Assembly: GCA_902592615.1 (NCBI GenBank)
Contig: CACJFI010000005.1
Span: forward strand, 23,957 to 87,956
Direction of reading: 5' to 3'
Length of the DNA stretch: 64,000 bases
Origin: an uncultured SAR116 cluster alpha proteobacterium
Lineage (GTDB): Bacteria; Pseudomonadota; Alphaproteobacteria; Puniceispirillales; Marisalimonadaceae
Under the pieces are notes generated by a model. The model was not told where the DNA came from, did no database searches, and saw nothing but the letters and a program-made list of their open reading frames with translations. Both the position numbers and the translations under genes were made by a program. Below, one piece after another: positions 8,187 through 20,824 of the stretch. How positions within the stretch are numbered: position 1 is the first letter of the stretch; each line of letters begins with the position of its first letter.

Positions 8187-11081
8187 CTACTCTGCTGCAT
8201 GTCTGCTAGCTTTCTTTGTAGTCAATTTTAGAGCATCATTTACTAAATCATTTTGCTCTTTGTTGTGTCTGGAAAATGAGCCTGTTGCAGGAGAAGCGGC
8301 TTCTAATCTACCTACATAAGTTGGTCTTGTTAACTTAGCTTTAATATCAACTAGTACTTGCTCTATTCTTCTATCAACAAAAAACCATGCACCCATGTTC
8401 TTTGGCTCTTCCTGACACCAAACGACTTCAGCATTTGGGATTTTTGATAACATTTCTTTTAATGTTTTCGAAGGAAAAGGATAAATTTGTTCTAGTCTAA
8501 GTATTCGAATATTATTAATTTTTCTTTTTTCTCTTTCTTCTAGTAGACTATAAAATACTTTACCTGAACAAATTACTACTCTTTTTATTTCACTATCCTT
8601 AAGATTTATATTTGGGTCTCTAATGACTCTTCTAAAAGCAGTTTGTTCTCCCATATCTGACAGACTAGATACGCACATTTTATGTCTAAGTAAACTCTTA
8701 GGAGTCATAATTATCAGAGGTTTTCGAAAATCTCGTTTAAGTTGCCTTCGCAAAGCATGAAAATAGTTTGCAGGTGTGCTGCAATTCAACACCTGCATAT
8801 TATCTTCACCACAGAGCTGTAAATATCTTTCTAATCTAGCTGATGAATGCTCTGGTCCTTGACCTTCGTAACCATGTGGCAAAAGCATTACCAAGCCTGA
8901 CATTCTTAACCATTTTGCTTCACCGCTTGAAATAAATTGGTCAACTATAACTTGAGCACCGTTGGCAAAGTCTCCAAATTGTGCCTCCCACATGACTAAG
9001 GCTGTCGGTTCAGTCAAAGAATAACCGTATTCAAATCCAAGTACGGAAGCTTCTGACAATGGTGAATCAATAACTTCAAATGTTTCTTGTTTATCTTTTA
9101 TATTATTTAAGGGAGTGTATCTATTTTCAGAAATTTGATCTATGAAGACGGAGTGTCTTTGAGAAAAAGTTCCTCTACCGCTATCCTGACCAGACAATCT
9201 TACTGGATGTCCTTCTAAAAGCAGCGAGCCAAACGCAAGATGTTCAGCAGTAGACCAATCAATTCCTTCTCCACTCTCGATAGCTTTTTTACGAGAATCT
9301 ATAACTCTTGATAATTTTTTATTAATTTGAAAACCTTCTGGAACAGTAGTAATTGCTTTACCAATTTCTTTTAAGATTTCAGTTGAAACTGAAGTATCAC
9401 CTCTTCTTGCGTCACCGTGGGCAGTTCTTAGGTTTGACCATTGTCCTTCTAACCAGTCAGCCTTATTGGGTTTGTAACTTGAGCCAGCTATGAATTCTTT
9501 TTCTAAAAAATTGTTATGATTTTCGACTTCGTCTTTAGCTTCTTTTTGAGTTATAATTCCCTGATTAATAAGCTTTTGAGCATAAATTTTACTTATACTA
9601 TCATGAGAACCTATTGTTTTATACATTAATGGTTGAGTAAAAGCCGGTTCATCACCTTCATTGTGACCATAACGTCTATAACTAATAATATCTAGCACTA
9701 CGTCACATGCAAATTTTTGCCTGAATTCAGTAGCAATTCTGGACGCATGAACCACTGCCTCTGGGTCGTCTCCATTAATATGCATTATAGGAGCCATTAC
9801 CATTTTAGCGACGTCAGTACAATAAGGACTAGAGCGAGAATAATTTGGGCTAGTAGTGAAACCAATTTGATTATTCACCACTATATGTATTGTTCCGCCA
9901 GTCCTATAACCTCTAAGTCCAGAGAAATCAAAAGTTTCAGCGACTATACCCTGACCTGCAAAAGCAGCATCACCGTGAAGAACAATTCCTAATACAGACA
10001 ATCTGTCATTCGTATCATTATGTTGGTTTTGTTTTGCTCTAACTCTTCCTATTACAACTGGTGCAACAACCTCTAGATGTGAAGGGTTGGCTTGCAAAGA
10101 TAAGTGAACTGTTTTTCCGTCAAACTCTCTATCAGCTGAAGCTCCCATGTGGTACTTAACATCTCCAGAACCTCCAGCATCTTCTGGATTTGCCTGGTTA
10201 CCTAAAAATTCAGAAATAATTGCGCGAAAAGGTTTGTTTAAAATATTGTATAGTAGATTGAGTCTACCCCTGTGAGCCATTGCTATCACAACTTCTTTCA
10301 TTCCTAACTGGCTACCACGTTTCAATATTTGCTCTATTGCTGGTACTACTGATTCTGACCCATCTAATCCAAATCTTTTAGTTCCTGCATATTTTTTATG
10401 AAGAAATTGTTCAAATGTCTCTGCTCCAACTAAACGTTCATATATAGCTTTTTTACCTCTATTAGTGAATTCTGTAGCATTACGAATAGACTCAATTCTT
10501 TCTTGTATCCATGCTTTCTGAGCTGGATCCTGAACATGCATAAATTCAATTCCTATAGAACCACAATAAGTCTCTTTTACTATTTCCATAATTTGTCTGA
10601 GGGTGGCTGACTCCATGCCTAGGACATAGTCTATAAATATTGGTCTATCCCAGTCATCATCAGTAAATCCATAGGTTTTAGGATCTAGTTCAGGATGAAT
10701 GTTCTGTTCTTGTAAATTGAGTGGATCTAATTTAGCTAAAAGATGTCCATTTATCCTGTATGCTCTAATAAGCATAATAGCTCTAATAGAGTCGGTTGTT
10801 GCTGCTCTCAAATCTGTAGCAGATAAATTGCCTTTTCCTGCTATTCCTCGTGCAACTGCTTTTACACTTTCAACAGTATCTATGGCTCCAATTACCTTAC
10901 TGTTTTTTTTAGCCCAACTAGGTCCTTCATCTAATAAATTGTCGTCTGCATTTGTTTTAAACCATAAATCCCATTCCTTTGGTACTGAATTTGAGTTTTC
11001 TTTCCATTCTTTATACAAATCATTTATGAAGGTAGCATTGGCACCAGAAAGAAAGCTTTGGTCAGAGCTTTGGTCGTTCAT
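8187..11081 (-). CDS. sucA: 2-oxoglutarate dehydrogenase E1 component
   Basis: The 964 residues fit E1o. The N-terminal helix [18 protein letters not shown] resembles the segment that docks E1o on its E2 core. The thiamine diphosphate region shows [15 protein letters not shown] followed by [10 protein letters not shown], and the transketolase-like domain contains [14 protein letters not shown]. The ATG has AAAAGGAT upstream. It decarboxylates 2-oxoglutarate and succinylates lipoate on SucB, 8 bases downstream. The docking helix matters here because its partner E2 has a rearranged binding domain. Confidence 0.98.
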   Translation of the reverse strand: MNDQSSDQSFLSGANATFINDLYKEWKENSNSVPKEWDLWFKTNADDNLLDEGPSWAKKNSKVIGAIDTVESVKAVARGIAGKGNLSATDLRAATTDSIRAIMLIRAYRINGHLLAKLDPLNLQEQNIHPELDPKTYGFTDDDWDRPIFIDYVLGMESATLRQIMEIVKETYCGSIGIEFMHVQDPAQKAWIQERIESIRNATEFTNRGKKAIYERLVGAETFEQFLHKKYAGTKRFGLDGSESVVPAIEQILKRGSQLGMKEVVIAMAHRGRLNLLYNILNKPFRAIISEFLGNQANPEDAGGSGDVKYHMGASADREFDGKTVHLSLQANPSHLEVVAPVVIGRVRAKQNQHNDTNDRLSVLGIVLHGDAAFAGQGIVAETFDFSGLRGYRTGGTIHIVVNNQIGFTTSPNYSRSSPYCTDVAKMVMAPIMHINGDDPEAVVHASRIATEFRQKFACDVVLDIISYRRYGHNEGDEPAFTQPLMYKTIGSHDSISKIYAQKLINQGIITQKEAKDEVENHNNFLEKEFIAGSSYKPNKADWLEGQWSNLRTAHGDARRGDTSVSTEILKEIGKAITTVPEGFQINKKLSRVIDSRKKAIESGEGIDWSTAEHLAFGSLLLEGHPVRLSGQDSGRGTFSQRHSVFIDQISENRYTPLNNIKDKQETFEVIDSPLSEASVLGFEYGYSLTEPTALVMWEAQFGDFANGAQVIVDQFISSGEAKWLRMSGLVMLLPHGYEGQGPEHSSARLERYLQLCGEDNMQVLNCSTPANYFHALRRQLKRDFRKPLIIMTPKSLLRHKMCVSSLSDMGEQTAFRRVIRDPNINLKDSEIKRVVICSGKVFYSLLEEREKRKINNIRILRLEQIYPFPSKTLKEMLSKIPNAEVVWCQEEPKNMGAWFFVDRRIEQVLVDIKAKLTRPTYVGRLEAASPATGSFSRHNKEQNDLVNDALKLTTKKASRHAAE

Positions 11082-11150
11082 GGTTTATAATCCTTTTAAA
11101 GTGTAGTATGCTTAGATTACAATAAACAAAAACTTAACAATTAAATCAAG

Positions 11151-12032
11151 TTATTTCCATTCATCTATTGCTTTTACAACTGCTTCACCCAAACCTGATG
11201 GAGATTCAGACATGATAAAACCACACTCACTCATGACTTTAACTTTGGCATCTGCACCTCCACTTCCACCACTAACTATTGCACCGGCATGGCCCATAGT
11301 TCTTCCAGGAGGAGCAGTCTTTCCAGCAATAAAACCTGCTATTGGTTTTTTAATTTTATGATTTTTAAAGAAATTTGCTGCTTCTTCTTCAGCACTTCCA
11401 CCAATTTCACCAATCATCAATATTGCCTCTGTTTGCTCATCATTAAGAAACATATCTAAGCAATCTATAAAATTTGTGCCATTAATTGGATCACCACCAA
11501 TACCAATACATGTTGATTGCCCTAAACCAGCAACTGTGGTTTGTGCAACAGCCTCATAGGTTAGTGTCCCAGATCTGGAGACAATTCCTATTTTGCCAGG
11601 AGCATGAATATGTCCTGGCATAATTCCAATTTTGCATTGACCAGGGGTAATTACACCTGGGCAGTTAGGACCAATAAGTCTAGATTTTGACTGTTTCAAA
11701 AACTGTTTAACTTTAATCATATCTTGGACTGGTATACCTTCCGTAACACATATTATTAAAGGAATTTTTGATGATATTGCTTCTAGTATTGAATCAGCTG
11801 CAAAAGGAGGAGGAACATATATAACTGTTGCATCAGGATTTACTTCTTCAACGCACTCTTGAACAGTATTGAAAACAGGAAGATCTAGATGTTTAGTGCC
11901 ACCCTTACCTGGGGTAACTCCTCCGACCATATTAGTTCCGTATGCTATGGCTTGCTCTGAATGGAAAGTTCCTTGTCCTCCAGTAAATCCTTGACAAATA
12001 ACTTTTGTATCTTTGTTAATCAATACAGACAT
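11151..12032 (-). CDS. sucD: Succinyl-CoA synthetase alpha subunit
   Basis: The protein has 293 residues from the ATG at 12030-12032, which has a strong AAAGGAG nine bases upstream and lies 4 bases after the sucC stop. The longer TTG-start frame (12062) would place the RBS inside the gene and is rejected. The N-terminal CoA-binding Rossmann domain has [14 protein letters not shown], and the active-site phosphohistidine is in [17 protein letters not shown]. It forms the alpha2beta2 or alpha-beta enzyme with SucC and makes ATP or GTP from succinyl-CoA. Confidence 0.97.
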   Translation of the reverse strand: MSVLINKDTKVICQGFTGGQGTFHSEQAIAYGTNMVGGVTPGKGGTKHLDLPVFNTVQECVEEVNPDATVIYVPPPFAADSILEAISSKIPLIICVTEGIPVQDMIKVKQFLKQSKSRLIGPNCPGVITPGQCKIGIMPGHIHAPGKIGIVSRSGTLTYEAVAQTTVAGLGQSTCIGIGGDPINGTNFIDCLDMFLNDEQTEAILMIGEIGGSAEEEAANFFKNHKIKKPIAGFIAGKTAPPGRTMGHAGAIVSGGSGGADAKVKVMSECGFIMSESPSGLGEAVVKAIDEWK

Positions 12033-12036
12033 CTGG

Positions 12037-13203
12037 TTAATCTCCTTTAACAGCACTGACAATTTTCATTGCCGCATCATCTAAGTCGTCCGCAGGTATT
12101 ATTTTTAATCCAGAATCCTTAAGAATCTTTTTTCCTTCCTCTACATTTGTACCCGCTAATCTTACAACCAAAGGTTTGGATAATGAGAGTGTTTTAGCAG
12201 CTGCAACTACTCCACTAGCAATAATATCGCAACGCATAATTCCTCCAAAAATATTTACCAAAATACCTTCTACAGTTGAATCAGATAAAATGATTTTAAA
12301 GGCTTCAGTAACTTTTTCCTTTGTAGCACTTCCTCCAACGTCTAAAAAGTTTGCCGGAGAGGCTCCTTTAAGTTTAATAATATCCATTGTAGCCATGGCA
12401 AGACCAGCACCGTTGACTAAACATCCTATTGTTCCATCAAGTTTTATATATGCTAAGTCAAATTTGCTTGCTAATATTTCAGCAGGATCCTCTTCAGTTT
12501 CGTCTCTTAATGACATTATATCAGGGTGTTTGAATAAGGCATTATTGTCAAAAGACATCTTTGCATCTAGAGCGATTAAACTATTTTCAGAAGTTAATAC
12601 AAGAGGATTAATTTCTAATAAACTAGCATCTTTTTCAATAAAGAGCTTATATAACTGATTAAAAAATTTACCTGCTTGTTTAAAACTAGAATCTTTTAAT
12701 TTAAGTTCATTGGCAATTAATCTTGAGTGAAAGGGTTGAAAGCCAATTGTTGGATCTATATTAAAGGATAAGATTTTTTCAGGGGTTTCTTTGGCCACTT
12801 TTTCAATGTCCATACCTCCTTCAGTAGATGCTATTATTGATACTCTACTAGTTACTCGGTCTATAACCATTGAAAAGTAATATTCAGCATTTATATCGCA
12901 TCCATCTTCAATGTAGAGCCTTTGAACTACTTTTCCCTCAGAACCTGTTTGATGGGTAATTAATTTTTTCCCCAATATTGTCTCAGCTGAATTTTTTACT
13001 TCATCTAAATTTTTTACAACTTTTACACCACCAGCTTTTCCTCTTCCGCCTGCGTGTATTTGAGCTTTAACAACAAATATTGGACCTGGTAATTTTTTAG
13101 CTGCTTTTATAGCTTCGTCAGTTGTGAATGCCACGTATCCAGAAGGCGTAGGTATCTGATATTGTCTTAATAACTCTTTGGCCTGGTGTTCATGAATATC
13201 CAA
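12037..13203 (-). CDS. sucC: Succinyl-CoA synthetase beta subunit (ADP-forming type)
   Basis: The 388 residues match SucC length. The start [12 protein letters not shown] is the hallmark N-terminus. The ATP-grasp fold follows with [17 protein letters not shown], then LLEINPLVL and [10 protein letters not shown] for metal binding. The C-terminal flavodoxin-like domain has [15 protein letters not shown] and [11 protein letters not shown]. It lies between mdh (24 bases upstream) and sucD (4 bases downstream), the common alphaproteobacterial order mdh-sucC-sucD-sucA-sucB. Confidence 0.97.
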   Translation of the reverse strand: MDIHEHQAKELLRQYQIPTPSGYVAFTTDEAIKAAKKLPGPIFVVKAQIHAGGRGKAGGVKVVKNLDEVKNSAETILGKKLITHQTGSEGKVVQRLYIEDGCDINAEYYFSMVIDRVTSRVSIIASTEGGMDIEKVAKETPEKILSFNIDPTIGFQPFHSRLIANELKLKDSSFKQAGKFFNQLYKLFIEKDASLLEINPLVLTSENSLIALDAKMSFDNNALFKHPDIMSLRDETEEDPAEILASKFDLAYIKLDGTIGCLVNGAGLAMATMDIIKLKGASPANFLDVGGSATKEKVTEAFKIILSDSTVEGILVNIFGGIMRCDIIASGVVAAAKTLSLSKPLVVRLAGTNVEEGKKILKDSGLKIIPADDLDDAAMKIVSAVKGD

Positions 13204-13227
13204 AACTTTAACCTTTCTATTCTGAGC

Positions 13228-14193
<966 letters not shown>

Positions 14194-14306
14194 TTAATGT
14201 TTTTAATTGAGTCAATTTATTAATTTAAATTTAAATTGTTATTTTTATCTAATCTTTTAGACTTTTTTTTAAAGTGCATCAAGGTTAGAATCCAAGTTAT
14301 TAACTT

Positions 14307-15377
14307 TTAAAGTTGTGACATTTCAGTTATTCTTGAAATCGTTCTTTGAAATTCAAACTTCCAATGTTCGCCCGTGTATATATTGGAAAAATCAGCATTT
14401 GCGTTGGCAATAAGAAAACAATTTTTATCATAAAGAGCATCAACCAACCATATAAATCTTCTAGTTTCATTTCGAAGGTTATCATTCAAGTTTGGTATGT
14501 CATCTATAATAATACCTTTATATCTTAGCGCTATTTCAATATAATCGGCAGCAGCCAATGGTTTATTACACAAATCATCAAAACTGATTCTCGCAACACC
14601 AGCAGCAACTTCTGGAATATTTATTTTTCTTCCAGACACCTCAACATTTTCAGATATTATCTCAAAACCTATTGATAAGGTTTTAAATATCACGTTAATT
14701 TTTTCTCTATTTTTTTTATTGACTGGATTTAACCAATACTTTTGCCCACTAAGAGATCTTTTTCTCCAGTCCTCACCATCTGGAATTTCAACAACGTCAG
14801 TTTTTAGTTTTAAATTTTCTATAAATGGTAAAATTCTATCTCTATGCAATCCATCTTTGTATAGACCATCCGGTGGTTGGTTTGATGTCGTAACTAATAT
14901 TGTACCCTGTGCAAACATGACTTCAAATAAACGTGATAAAATCATTGCATCTGCAATATCTTTTACTTCCATTTCATCAAAACATAGTAATTTTGCCCTC
15001 TTGGCCAAATCTTGCCCTACTAATAGAACTGTGTCTTTATTTTTTTCAATTTTTCTTTTTTCAAGAATCCTTTGGTGAACTTCCTTCATGAAATCATGAA
15101 AGTGTAAGCGTCTTTTTTCTTTTATTTGAACTTGGTGAAAAAATAAATCCATCATCATTGATTTACCTCTACCAACACCACCATAAAGATAAAGACCCTT
15201 AATATCTTTGATATTATTTTTTATAAAAATTTTAGAAATGAAATTTTCAGTTTGAGATTTGCCAAATTTAATTAGTAAATTATCAAAAAATTTCGCTACA
15301 AATGCCTGACCAGCGTCAAATATTATTGATTTGTTAGAAGCAATTAGACTTAGTGACTTTTCTTCATTTATTTTCAA
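14307..15377 (-). CDS. zapE: Cell division protein ZapE (AFG1-like AAA+ ATPase)
   Basis: The 356 residues match the ZapE/AFG1 family. Walker A is GLYLYGGVGRGKSMMMDLF, Walker B is LLCFDEMEVKDIADAMIL, and sensor-like VTTSNQPPDGLYKDGL follows, all diagnostic. In bacteria the protein binds FtsZ and destabilises Z-rings, while mitochondrial AFG1 acts in respiratory complex turnover. The gene sits between sdhB and mdh, as in many alphaproteobacteria, 29 bases after sdhB. Confidence 0.93.
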   Translation of the reverse strand: MKINEEKSLSLIASNKSIIFDAGQAFVAKFFDNLLIKFGKSQTENFISKIFIKNNIKDIKGLYLYGGVGRGKSMMMDLFFHQVQIKEKRRLHFHDFMKEVHQRILEKRKIEKNKDTVLLVGQDLAKRAKLLCFDEMEVKDIADAMILSRLFEVMFAQGTILVTTSNQPPDGLYKDGLHRDRILPFIENLKLKTDVVEIPDGEDWRKRSLSGQKYWLNPVNKKNREKINVIFKTLSIGFEIISENVEVSGRKINIPEVAAGVARISFDDLCNKPLAAADYIEIALRYKGIIIDDIPNLNDNLRNETRRFIWLVDALYDKNCFLIANANADFSNIYTGEHWKFEFQRTISRITEMSQL

Positions 15378-15406
15378 AATATTAGCCGTACAAAAAGTCT
15401 TAAAAC

Positions 15407-16186
15407 TTACTTTCTTTCAAGTTGAAGTTTCTTAATTTCGCCTATCGCTTTAGCTGGATTCAAACCCTTAGGACAAGTTTTAGTACAGTTCATAATAGTA
15501 TGACAACGGTAAAGCTTAAAAGAATCTTCGAGTTCCTCAAGTCTTTGTTCAGTGTTTTCGTCTCTACTATCAGCTATCCATCTATATGCCTGCAATAAAA
15601 CAGCGGGGCCTAAATATTTGTCCCCATTCCACCAATAAGAAGGACAAGAAGTTGAACATGAAAAACAAAGAACACATTCCCACAATCCATCAATTTTTTC
15701 ACGTTCTTTTGGTGATTGTTTTCTAGATTTCCCATTTTCTGGGTCAGATTTACTTTGCAACCATGGTTTAACTGATGTTAATTGTTCATAAGCTTTAGAT
15801 AAGTCGGGCACTAAATCCTTAATAACTTCCATATGTGGTAAAGGATATATATTTATGTCACCTTTAACATCATCAATTGATTTTAAACATGCAAGTGTGT
15901 TTGTGCCATCTATATTCATAGAACAAGAACCACAAATTCCTTCTCTGCAAGACCTTCTAAAAGTTAAACTTGAGTCTATTTCCTGTTTGATTTTTATTAA
16001 GGCATCTAAAACCATAGGACCACATTGATCTAAATCAATAGTATAACTATCTATTCTTGGATTTTCATCATCATCTGGAGACCATCTATAAACATTAATT
16101 TTTTTTGTATTTTCAGCTTCATTGTTTAGTGGGTAGTCAATACCTTTAACAATTTTGGAATGCTTCGGTAGGGCAAATTCAGCCAC
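15407..16186 (-). CDS. sdhB: Succinate dehydrogenase iron-sulfur subunit
   Basis: The 259 residues carry all three Fe-S cluster motifs: [21 protein letters not shown] for the 2Fe-2[16 protein letters not shown] for the 4Fe-4S, and [17 protein letters not shown] for the 3Fe-4S. SCPSYWWN also contributes to the quinone site. Phe in CVLCFSC replaces the more usual Ala but should not affect cluster ligation. It passes electrons from SdhA FAD to ubiquinone in the membrane anchor. It is the last gene of sdhCDAB, 16 bases after sdhA. Confidence 0.98.
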   Translation of the reverse strand: MAEFALPKHSKIVKGIDYPLNNEAENTKKINVYRWSPDDDENPRIDSYTIDLDQCGPMVLDALIKIKQEIDSSLTFRRSCREGICGSCSMNIDGTNTLACLKSIDDVKGDINIYPLPHMEVIKDLVPDLSKAYEQLTSVKPWLQSKSDPENGKSRKQSPKEREKIDGLWECVLCFSCSTSCPSYWWNGDKYLGPAVLLQAYRWIADSRDENTEQRLEELEDSFKLYRCHTIMNCTKTCPKGLNPAKAIGEIKKLQLERK

Positions 16187-16202
16187 AAAATTCTCCTTAA
16201 AA

Positions 16203-17993
16203 TTAGTAAACTCTTGCGGCTGGGGGTATTGATGCCACTTCGTTTGTTAATGTGTTTAGGTGGACATCTCTATAGTCTAGCTTTGTTTTGTTTTTCTCAT
16301 TAAGCCACATAATTGTATGTTTCATCCAATTCTTATCATCTCTTTCAGGGTAGTCTTCGTGAGAATGTGCACCACGCGATTCTTTTCTTTGGTCTGCTGA
16401 CTTCATTGTAACAATTGCTTGTTGCATTAAGTTTTCTAACTCAAGAGCTTCAACTAAGTCCGTATTAAAAATCATTGATCTATCTTTTATACCAATATTA
16501 TCCATACTTTTTGAGATAGTATCAACTTTTTGGACGCCTTCTTCCATTGAGGTATTTGATCTGAAAACTGCTGCATGTTTTTGCATCGCATTTTGCATTG
16601 AGTTTCTAACTTCACCTACAGAAATATCTCCATTTGAATATCTTATTTTATCAAGTCTTGCTAAAATTTTGTCTGTTATTCTTTTGGGTAAGGGCACATG
16701 AGCACTTCCTTTTTCAACTGTTTTTAGAGCTCTTTGTGCCGCAGCACGCCCAAAAACAACAATATCTAATAATGAGTTGGTTCCAAGTCTGTTAGCTCCA
16801 TGTACAGACACACATGCTGCTTCTCCAATAGCCATTAGTCCTGAAACAACTGCATCTTGGTCATTACCTTTTCTTGTTACTACTTCACCATGATAATTAG
16901 TTGGTATACCTCCCATATTGTAATGAACTGTAGGTAAAACTGGAATTGGTTCCTTGGTAACGTCAACACCACAGAAAATTTTGGCAGTTTCACTTATACC
17001 TGGTAATCTCATTTGCAAAGTTGCCGGATCAATATGCTCTAAATGCATGAAAATATGGTCTTTATTTGGGCCAACACCTCTACCTTCATTAATCTCAATT
17101 GTCATGGATCTTGACACTACGTCTCTACTAGCAAGGTCTTTAGCAGTAGGGGCATATCTTTCCATAAATCTTTCACCCTCAGAATTTGTAAGATATCCAC
17201 CTTCACCTCTTGATCCTTCAGTTATTAGAACACCCGCACCATAAACACCTGTTGGGTGAAACTGAACAAACTCCATATCTTGAAGAGGCAAGCCTGCTCT
17301 TAAAACCATTGCATTTCCGTCACCTGTACAAGTATGAGCAGAAGTACAAGAAAAATAGACTCTTCCATAACCACCGGTAGCAAGGACCGTTTGATGTCCT
17401 CTAAATCTGTGAATCTTACCATCATCCATACATAAGGCTAATACTCCAACACACTTGCCATTGTCATCCATAAGTAGATCAAGTGCTATATACTCTACAA
17501 AAAACTCAGCTTGATGTTTTAGACATTGTTGGTAGAGAGTATGAAGAATTGCATGACCAGTTCTGTCTGCAGCAGCACAAGCTCTTCGTGCCATTTTTTT
17601 TCCGTAATCTAATGTATGACCACCAAATGGTCTTTGATAAACTTCACCATCCTCAGTTCTAGAAAAAGGAACTCCAAAATTCTCTAACTCGGTCACAGAT
17701 GGAATGGCTTCTTTACACATGTATTCGATAGCATCTTGGTCACCAAGCCAATCAGATCCCTTAACTGTATCATACATATGAAACTGCCAGCTATCATTTT
17801 CACCCATATTATTAAGTGCTGCTCCAATACCACCTTGAGCTGCAACGGTGTGACTTCTTGTTGGAAAAACTTTTGTAATGCACGCCGTTTTTAAACCACC
17901 AGATACCATTCCCAAAGTTGCTCTTAATCCAGCACCTCCAGCGCCGACAACTACTACATCATGTTCATGGTCTACGATTTCATATTCAGACAT
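16203..17993 (-). CDS. sdhA: Succinate dehydrogenase flavoprotein subunit
   Basis: The 596 residues match SdhA. FAD-binding [14 protein letters not shown] is near residue 15. The covalent flavin His is in [16 protein letters not shown], and active-site residues lie in [10 protein letters not shown] and GSRGEGGYL. The C-terminal helical domain has the typical [14 protein letters not shown] segment. Oxidises succinate to fumarate at the cytoplasmic face. Second-to-last gene of the operon. Confidence 0.98.
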   Translation of the reverse strand: MSEYEIVDHEHDVVVVGAGGAGLRATLGMVSGGLKTACITKVFPTRSHTVAAQGGIGAALNNMGENDSWQFHMYDTVKGSDWLGDQDAIEYMCKEAIPSVTELENFGVPFSRTEDGEVYQRPFGGHTLDYGKKMARRACAAADRTGHAILHTLYQQCLKHQAEFFVEYIALDLLMDDNGKCVGVLALCMDDGKIHRFRGHQTVLATGGYGRVYFSCTSAHTCTGDGNAMVLRAGLPLQDMEFVQFHPTGVYGAGVLITEGSRGEGGYLTNSEGERFMERYAPTAKDLASRDVVSRSMTIEINEGRGVGPNKDHIFMHLEHIDPATLQMRLPGISETAKIFCGVDVTKEPIPVLPTVHYNMGGIPTNYHGEVVTRKGNDQDAVVSGLMAIGEAACVSVHGANRLGTNSLLDIVVFGRAAAQRALKTVEKGSAHVPLPKRITDKILARLDKIRYSNGDISVGEVRNSMQNAMQKHAAVFRSNTSMEEGVQKVDTISKSMDNIGIKDRSMIFNTDLVEALELENLMQQAIVTMKSADQRKESRGAHSHEDYPERDDKNWMKHTIMWLNEKNKTKLDYRDVHLNTLTNEVASIPPAARVY

Positions 17994-18008
17994 AAAATAA
18001 CTTTCTAA

Positions 18009-18347
18009 TTATAAATAAATTTTCAAAACACAAAGAATTGATAAAACACCCAGAAGTATGGATAATAATTTTATAAGTATTAAAGACATAATTTTCAACC
18101 CCTCATTATGTACATAATCTTCAATAACAACTTGTAATCCTGATGCAGCATGAAAGTATAAAGTCCCAAATAAAAGAACCAATCCAGTTGCGTTTAATGG
18201 ATTCTGCAACCAAGCAACAGATTGATCATAGCTATTGATTAAGCTAAATGTTAGAGAAGAAACAAACCAAATTACTAGAGGTATCATTGCAATTGCTGAA
18301 ATTCTTTGTAATTTCCAGTGAGCAACACCGTGAGATTTAGATTGCAT
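18009..18347 (-). CDS. sdhD: Succinate dehydrogenase membrane anchor subunit
   Basis: From the ATG at 18345-18347 the protein has 112 residues and three membrane helices. It starts like other alphaproteobacterial SdhD proteins (KSHGVAHWKLQRISAIAMIPLVIW). The second helix carries FHAASGLQVVIEDYVH, with His and Tyr residues placed for heme and quinone contact. An in-frame ATG at 18417-18419 would add 24 residues and overlap the sdhC end by 31 bases. It has no better ribosome binding site and no family precedent, but it cannot be excluded. Confidence 0.88.
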   Translation of the reverse strand: MQSKSHGVAHWKLQRISAIAMIPLVIWFVSSLTFSLINSYDQSVAWLQNPLNATGLVLLFGTLYFHAASGLQVVIEDYVHNEGLKIMSLILIKLLSILLGVLSILCVLKIYL

Positions 18348-18388
18348 TTTCTTTACTTTCTTTAAAAATTTAAATTCTCTACAATACT

Positions 18389-18775
18389 TTAAACAACTCT
18401 CAAATAGACTATTAACCATGTTATAGAAGTCAATGATAACGAAGAAATTATTACAGCCACGCCTGAAATATAGGCATGTTTTAAATCATATCCATATCCA
18501 GCATCCCAAAAAAGATGTCGAATACCATTACTAAGATGATAAAACAAAGCAAAAGTGAAACCAAAAATTATCAATTTGCCAAACCAGTTATTAATTAGAT
18601 TTGAATACATTAAATAAGTGTTTTCACCTAAAGTAAGCGCTACAATCCATAGTACTAAAATTACACTTCCTATTGATAATGCTATACCCGTTGCTCTGTG
18701 AAGAATTGACAACATAGAAGTTATTTGTGGTTTGTATATTTGCAGATGTGGTGAAAGTGGTCTTTGTCTACTCAT
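18389..18775 (-). CDS. sdhC: Succinate dehydrogenase cytochrome b556 subunit
   Basis: The protein has 128 residues and three membrane helices. It opens RPLSPHLQIYKPQITSMLSI and contains SILHRATGIAL, the SdhC signature. The heme b axial His is in the second helix (FYHLSNGIRHLFWDAGYG). It is the first gene of sdhCDAB, 35 bases after the DMT transporter gene's upstream neighbour region, so the operon may have its own promoter in 18776-18810. Confidence 0.95.
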   Translation of the reverse strand: MSRQRPLSPHLQIYKPQITSMLSILHRATGIALSIGSVILVLWIVALTLGENTYLMYSNLINNWFGKLIIFGFTFALFYHLSNGIRHLFWDAGYGYDLKHAYISGVAVIISSLSLTSITWLIVYLRVV

Positions 18776-18810
18776 ATTAATCTCATTGTTTGGTTATTTA
18801 AATAAATGAA

Positions 18811-19770
18811 CTAAATAAATAAAAAATTCAAATCTAAAATTTTAAATTTTAAATTTTCTTCAAAAATAATAATTAAAATTGATAAACCAAGTAAAATAAT
18901 ACCTGTAAGTTCAGTAATTTTAATCTTTTCCTTAAAAAAAATAACTGAAATTAAAATTGAAAAAATTAATTCTATTTGCCCAACTGCCCTTACTTCAGCT
19001 GCTGTTGTTAGACCAAATGCTACAAACCACCCAAATGTTGCTCCTGTCCCAGATAAGCCAGCTGGCAAACTAGGTTTCCAATATTTAATAACAGCTAAAA
19101 ATTGATCTCTTTTATTTATTACGAGATATAAGCCTACCAATATAGTTTGAAAAACAATCGCTATAAAAGAAATGAAAATTGATTTATCTAAGAGGGGACC
19201 CTCTACTGATATAATAGACATTCTAAATGCAACTACAGAGCCAGCTAAAAGTAATCCAGATAAAAGACCAACAAGAGTACCTACAGATAAAGTTGAATTA
19301 ATTAAAAGTTTAATAGTTTTTAAAATGCTATCTGCTTTTTTGGCATAAGATAATAATAATACAGATATAACACCTAGTATTATACCTAACATTATAGATG
19401 TAGAGAAAGTAACACTTAGAATTATGATCTCCAAAAAAGCAATAAGAATTACTTCTGTTTTAGAAAATGCAATTCCTGTAGCAAAGTTTTTATGTGCAAA
19501 AACTTTCATAAGAAAGTAAGTAAATAAAACTTGAAAAATTGATCCCAATAAACATAAAAATAGCGAATATAAAGAAAGATCAGGAATATTATTTCCTGGA
19601 ATGCTTATCCAAATTAGCCAAATAAGTGAGGTAAAAGGTAAAGCATAACAAAATCTAATATAGGCGGCTCCATATTCTCCTAATTTGGAGATCATATTTT
19701 TTTGAAATGCAGAACGGGCAGTTTGACAGGCTGCGGCAAATATTGCTGCAAAAATCCAGATGAATTCCAT
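18811..19770 (-). CDS. DMT superfamily (EamA-like) transporter
   Basis: The 319-residue protein has about ten hydrophobic helices in two repeats, as in EamA-type drug/metabolite exporters. The second repeat contains GTGATFGWFVAFGLTTAAEVRAVGQIELIFSI in the usual loop-helix pattern. It lies co-directional between asd and sdhC. Family members move amino acids, nucleotides or other metabolites; this substrate is not predictable. It is inserted between two otherwise conserved housekeeping blocks. Confidence 0.85.
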   Translation of the reverse strand: MEFIWIFAAIFAAACQTARSAFQKNMISKLGEYGAAYIRFCYALPFTSLIWLIWISIPGNNIPDLSLYSLFLCLLGSIFQVLFTYFLMKVFAHKNFATGIAFSKTEVILIAFLEIIILSVTFSTSIMLGIILGVISVLLLSYAKKADSILKTIKLLINSTLSVGTLVGLLSGLLLAGSVVAFRMSIISVEGPLLDKSIFISFIAIVFQTILVGLYLVINKRDQFLAVIKYWKPSLPAGLSGTGATFGWFVAFGLTTAAEVRAVGQIELIFSILISVIFFKEKIKITELTGIILLGLSILIIIFEENLKFKILDLNFLFI

Positions 19771-19795
19771 AATAATTATTTTGAAATTTTAAACA

Positions 19796-20824
19796 TTAAA
19801 GAGGGACTCCTTTAATTTTTTTGCTTGCCAACAATTCAGCTATCTGGACGGTATTTAATGCCGCACCTTTTCTTAAATTATCTCCAACACACCAAAAAAC
19901 AATACCATTTTTTACTGAAGAATCTTTTCTAATTCTGCTAATATAAACATCGTCTTCACCAGCCACTTCTTCTGGAGTTACGTATCCTTCATCTGCTCGG
20001 TGATCTACCACTGTTACGCCATTAGCATCTCTTAATAAGCTTCTAACATTTTTTTCATCGATGTCTTTTTTGCATTCTATAAAAACTGCTTCACTATGAC
20101 CAATAAATACTGGAACTCTTACGCAATGAGCAACCAAATCAATATTAGGATCTAATATTTTTTTTGTCTCAACCCTCATTTTCCACTCTTCTTTCGTAAA
20201 CCCATCATCCATAAAAATATCAATATGAGGGATTACATTAAATGCTATTTTTTTGGTAAACTGTTCTGGTTTAGCTTGATCATGAACAAAAACACCCTTT
20301 GTTTGATTAAAAAGTTCGTCCATAGCTGGTTTCCCAGCTCCTGAAACAGCTTGGTATGTAGAAACAACAACTCTTGTTATTTCATATTTTTTATGAATTG
20401 GCTTTAAAGCAACAACTAGCTGGATAGTAGAACAATTAGGATTTGCAATTATGTTTTTATTTTTATAACCATTAATCGCTTCAGGATTAACTTCAGGAAC
20501 AATTAAAGGAACTTTATCATCCATTCTAAAACAGGAAGAATTGTCAATAACAATACAGCCCTCAACTCCTGCCCTTGAACCAAATTTTTTTGCTATATCA
20601 GAACCAGCTGAAAAAAAAGCTATATCTGCTTTTTCAAAGTTAAAATCATCAACTGAACTAACTTTTAGTATTTTGTCGTCACCAAAAGATACCTCCTTAC
20701 CAACAGAGGATCTTGAAGCAAGAGCAAATATATTTTTTACAGGAAATTTTCTTTCAAACAAAGTTTGAAGCATTTCTCTACCAACGGCACCTGTAGCACC
20801 AACAACAGCAATATTATAAGACAT
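19796..20824 (-). CDS. asd: Aspartate-semialdehyde dehydrogenase
   Basis: The 342 residues fit Asd. NADP-binding VVGATGAVGREML starts at residue 6, the active-site Cys is in NPNCSTIQLV, and substrate arginines occur in the later RVPVFIGHSE region. It reduces aspartyl phosphate to the semialdehyde for lysine/DAP, threonine and methionine synthesis. The start codon follows directly on the leuB stop (no gap), which suggests translational coupling. The DAP branch is also represented here by dapF and a DapC-like gene. Confidence 0.97.
   Translation of the reverse strand: MSYNIAVVGATGAVGREMLQTLFERKFPVKNIFALASRSSVGKEVSFGDDKILKVSSVDDFNFEKADIAFFSAGSDIAKKFGSRAGVEGCIVIDNSSCFRMDDKVPLIVPEVNPEAINGYKNKNIIANPNCSTIQLVVALKPIHKKYEITRVVVSTYQAVSGAGKPAMDELFNQTKGVFVHDQAKPEQFTKKIAFNVIPHIDIFMDDGFTKEEWKMRVETKKILDPNIDLVAHCVRVPVFIGHSEAVFIECKKDIDEKNVRSLLRDANGVTVVDHRADEGYVTPEEVAGEDDVYISRIRKDSSVKNGIVFWCVGDNLRKGAALNTVQIAELLASKKIKGVPL

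Noticed and set aside
12033..12062. Longer sucD starting at TTG 12062
   Set aside because: The AAAGGAG ribosome binding site would fall inside the gene and the added ten residues are not family-like.
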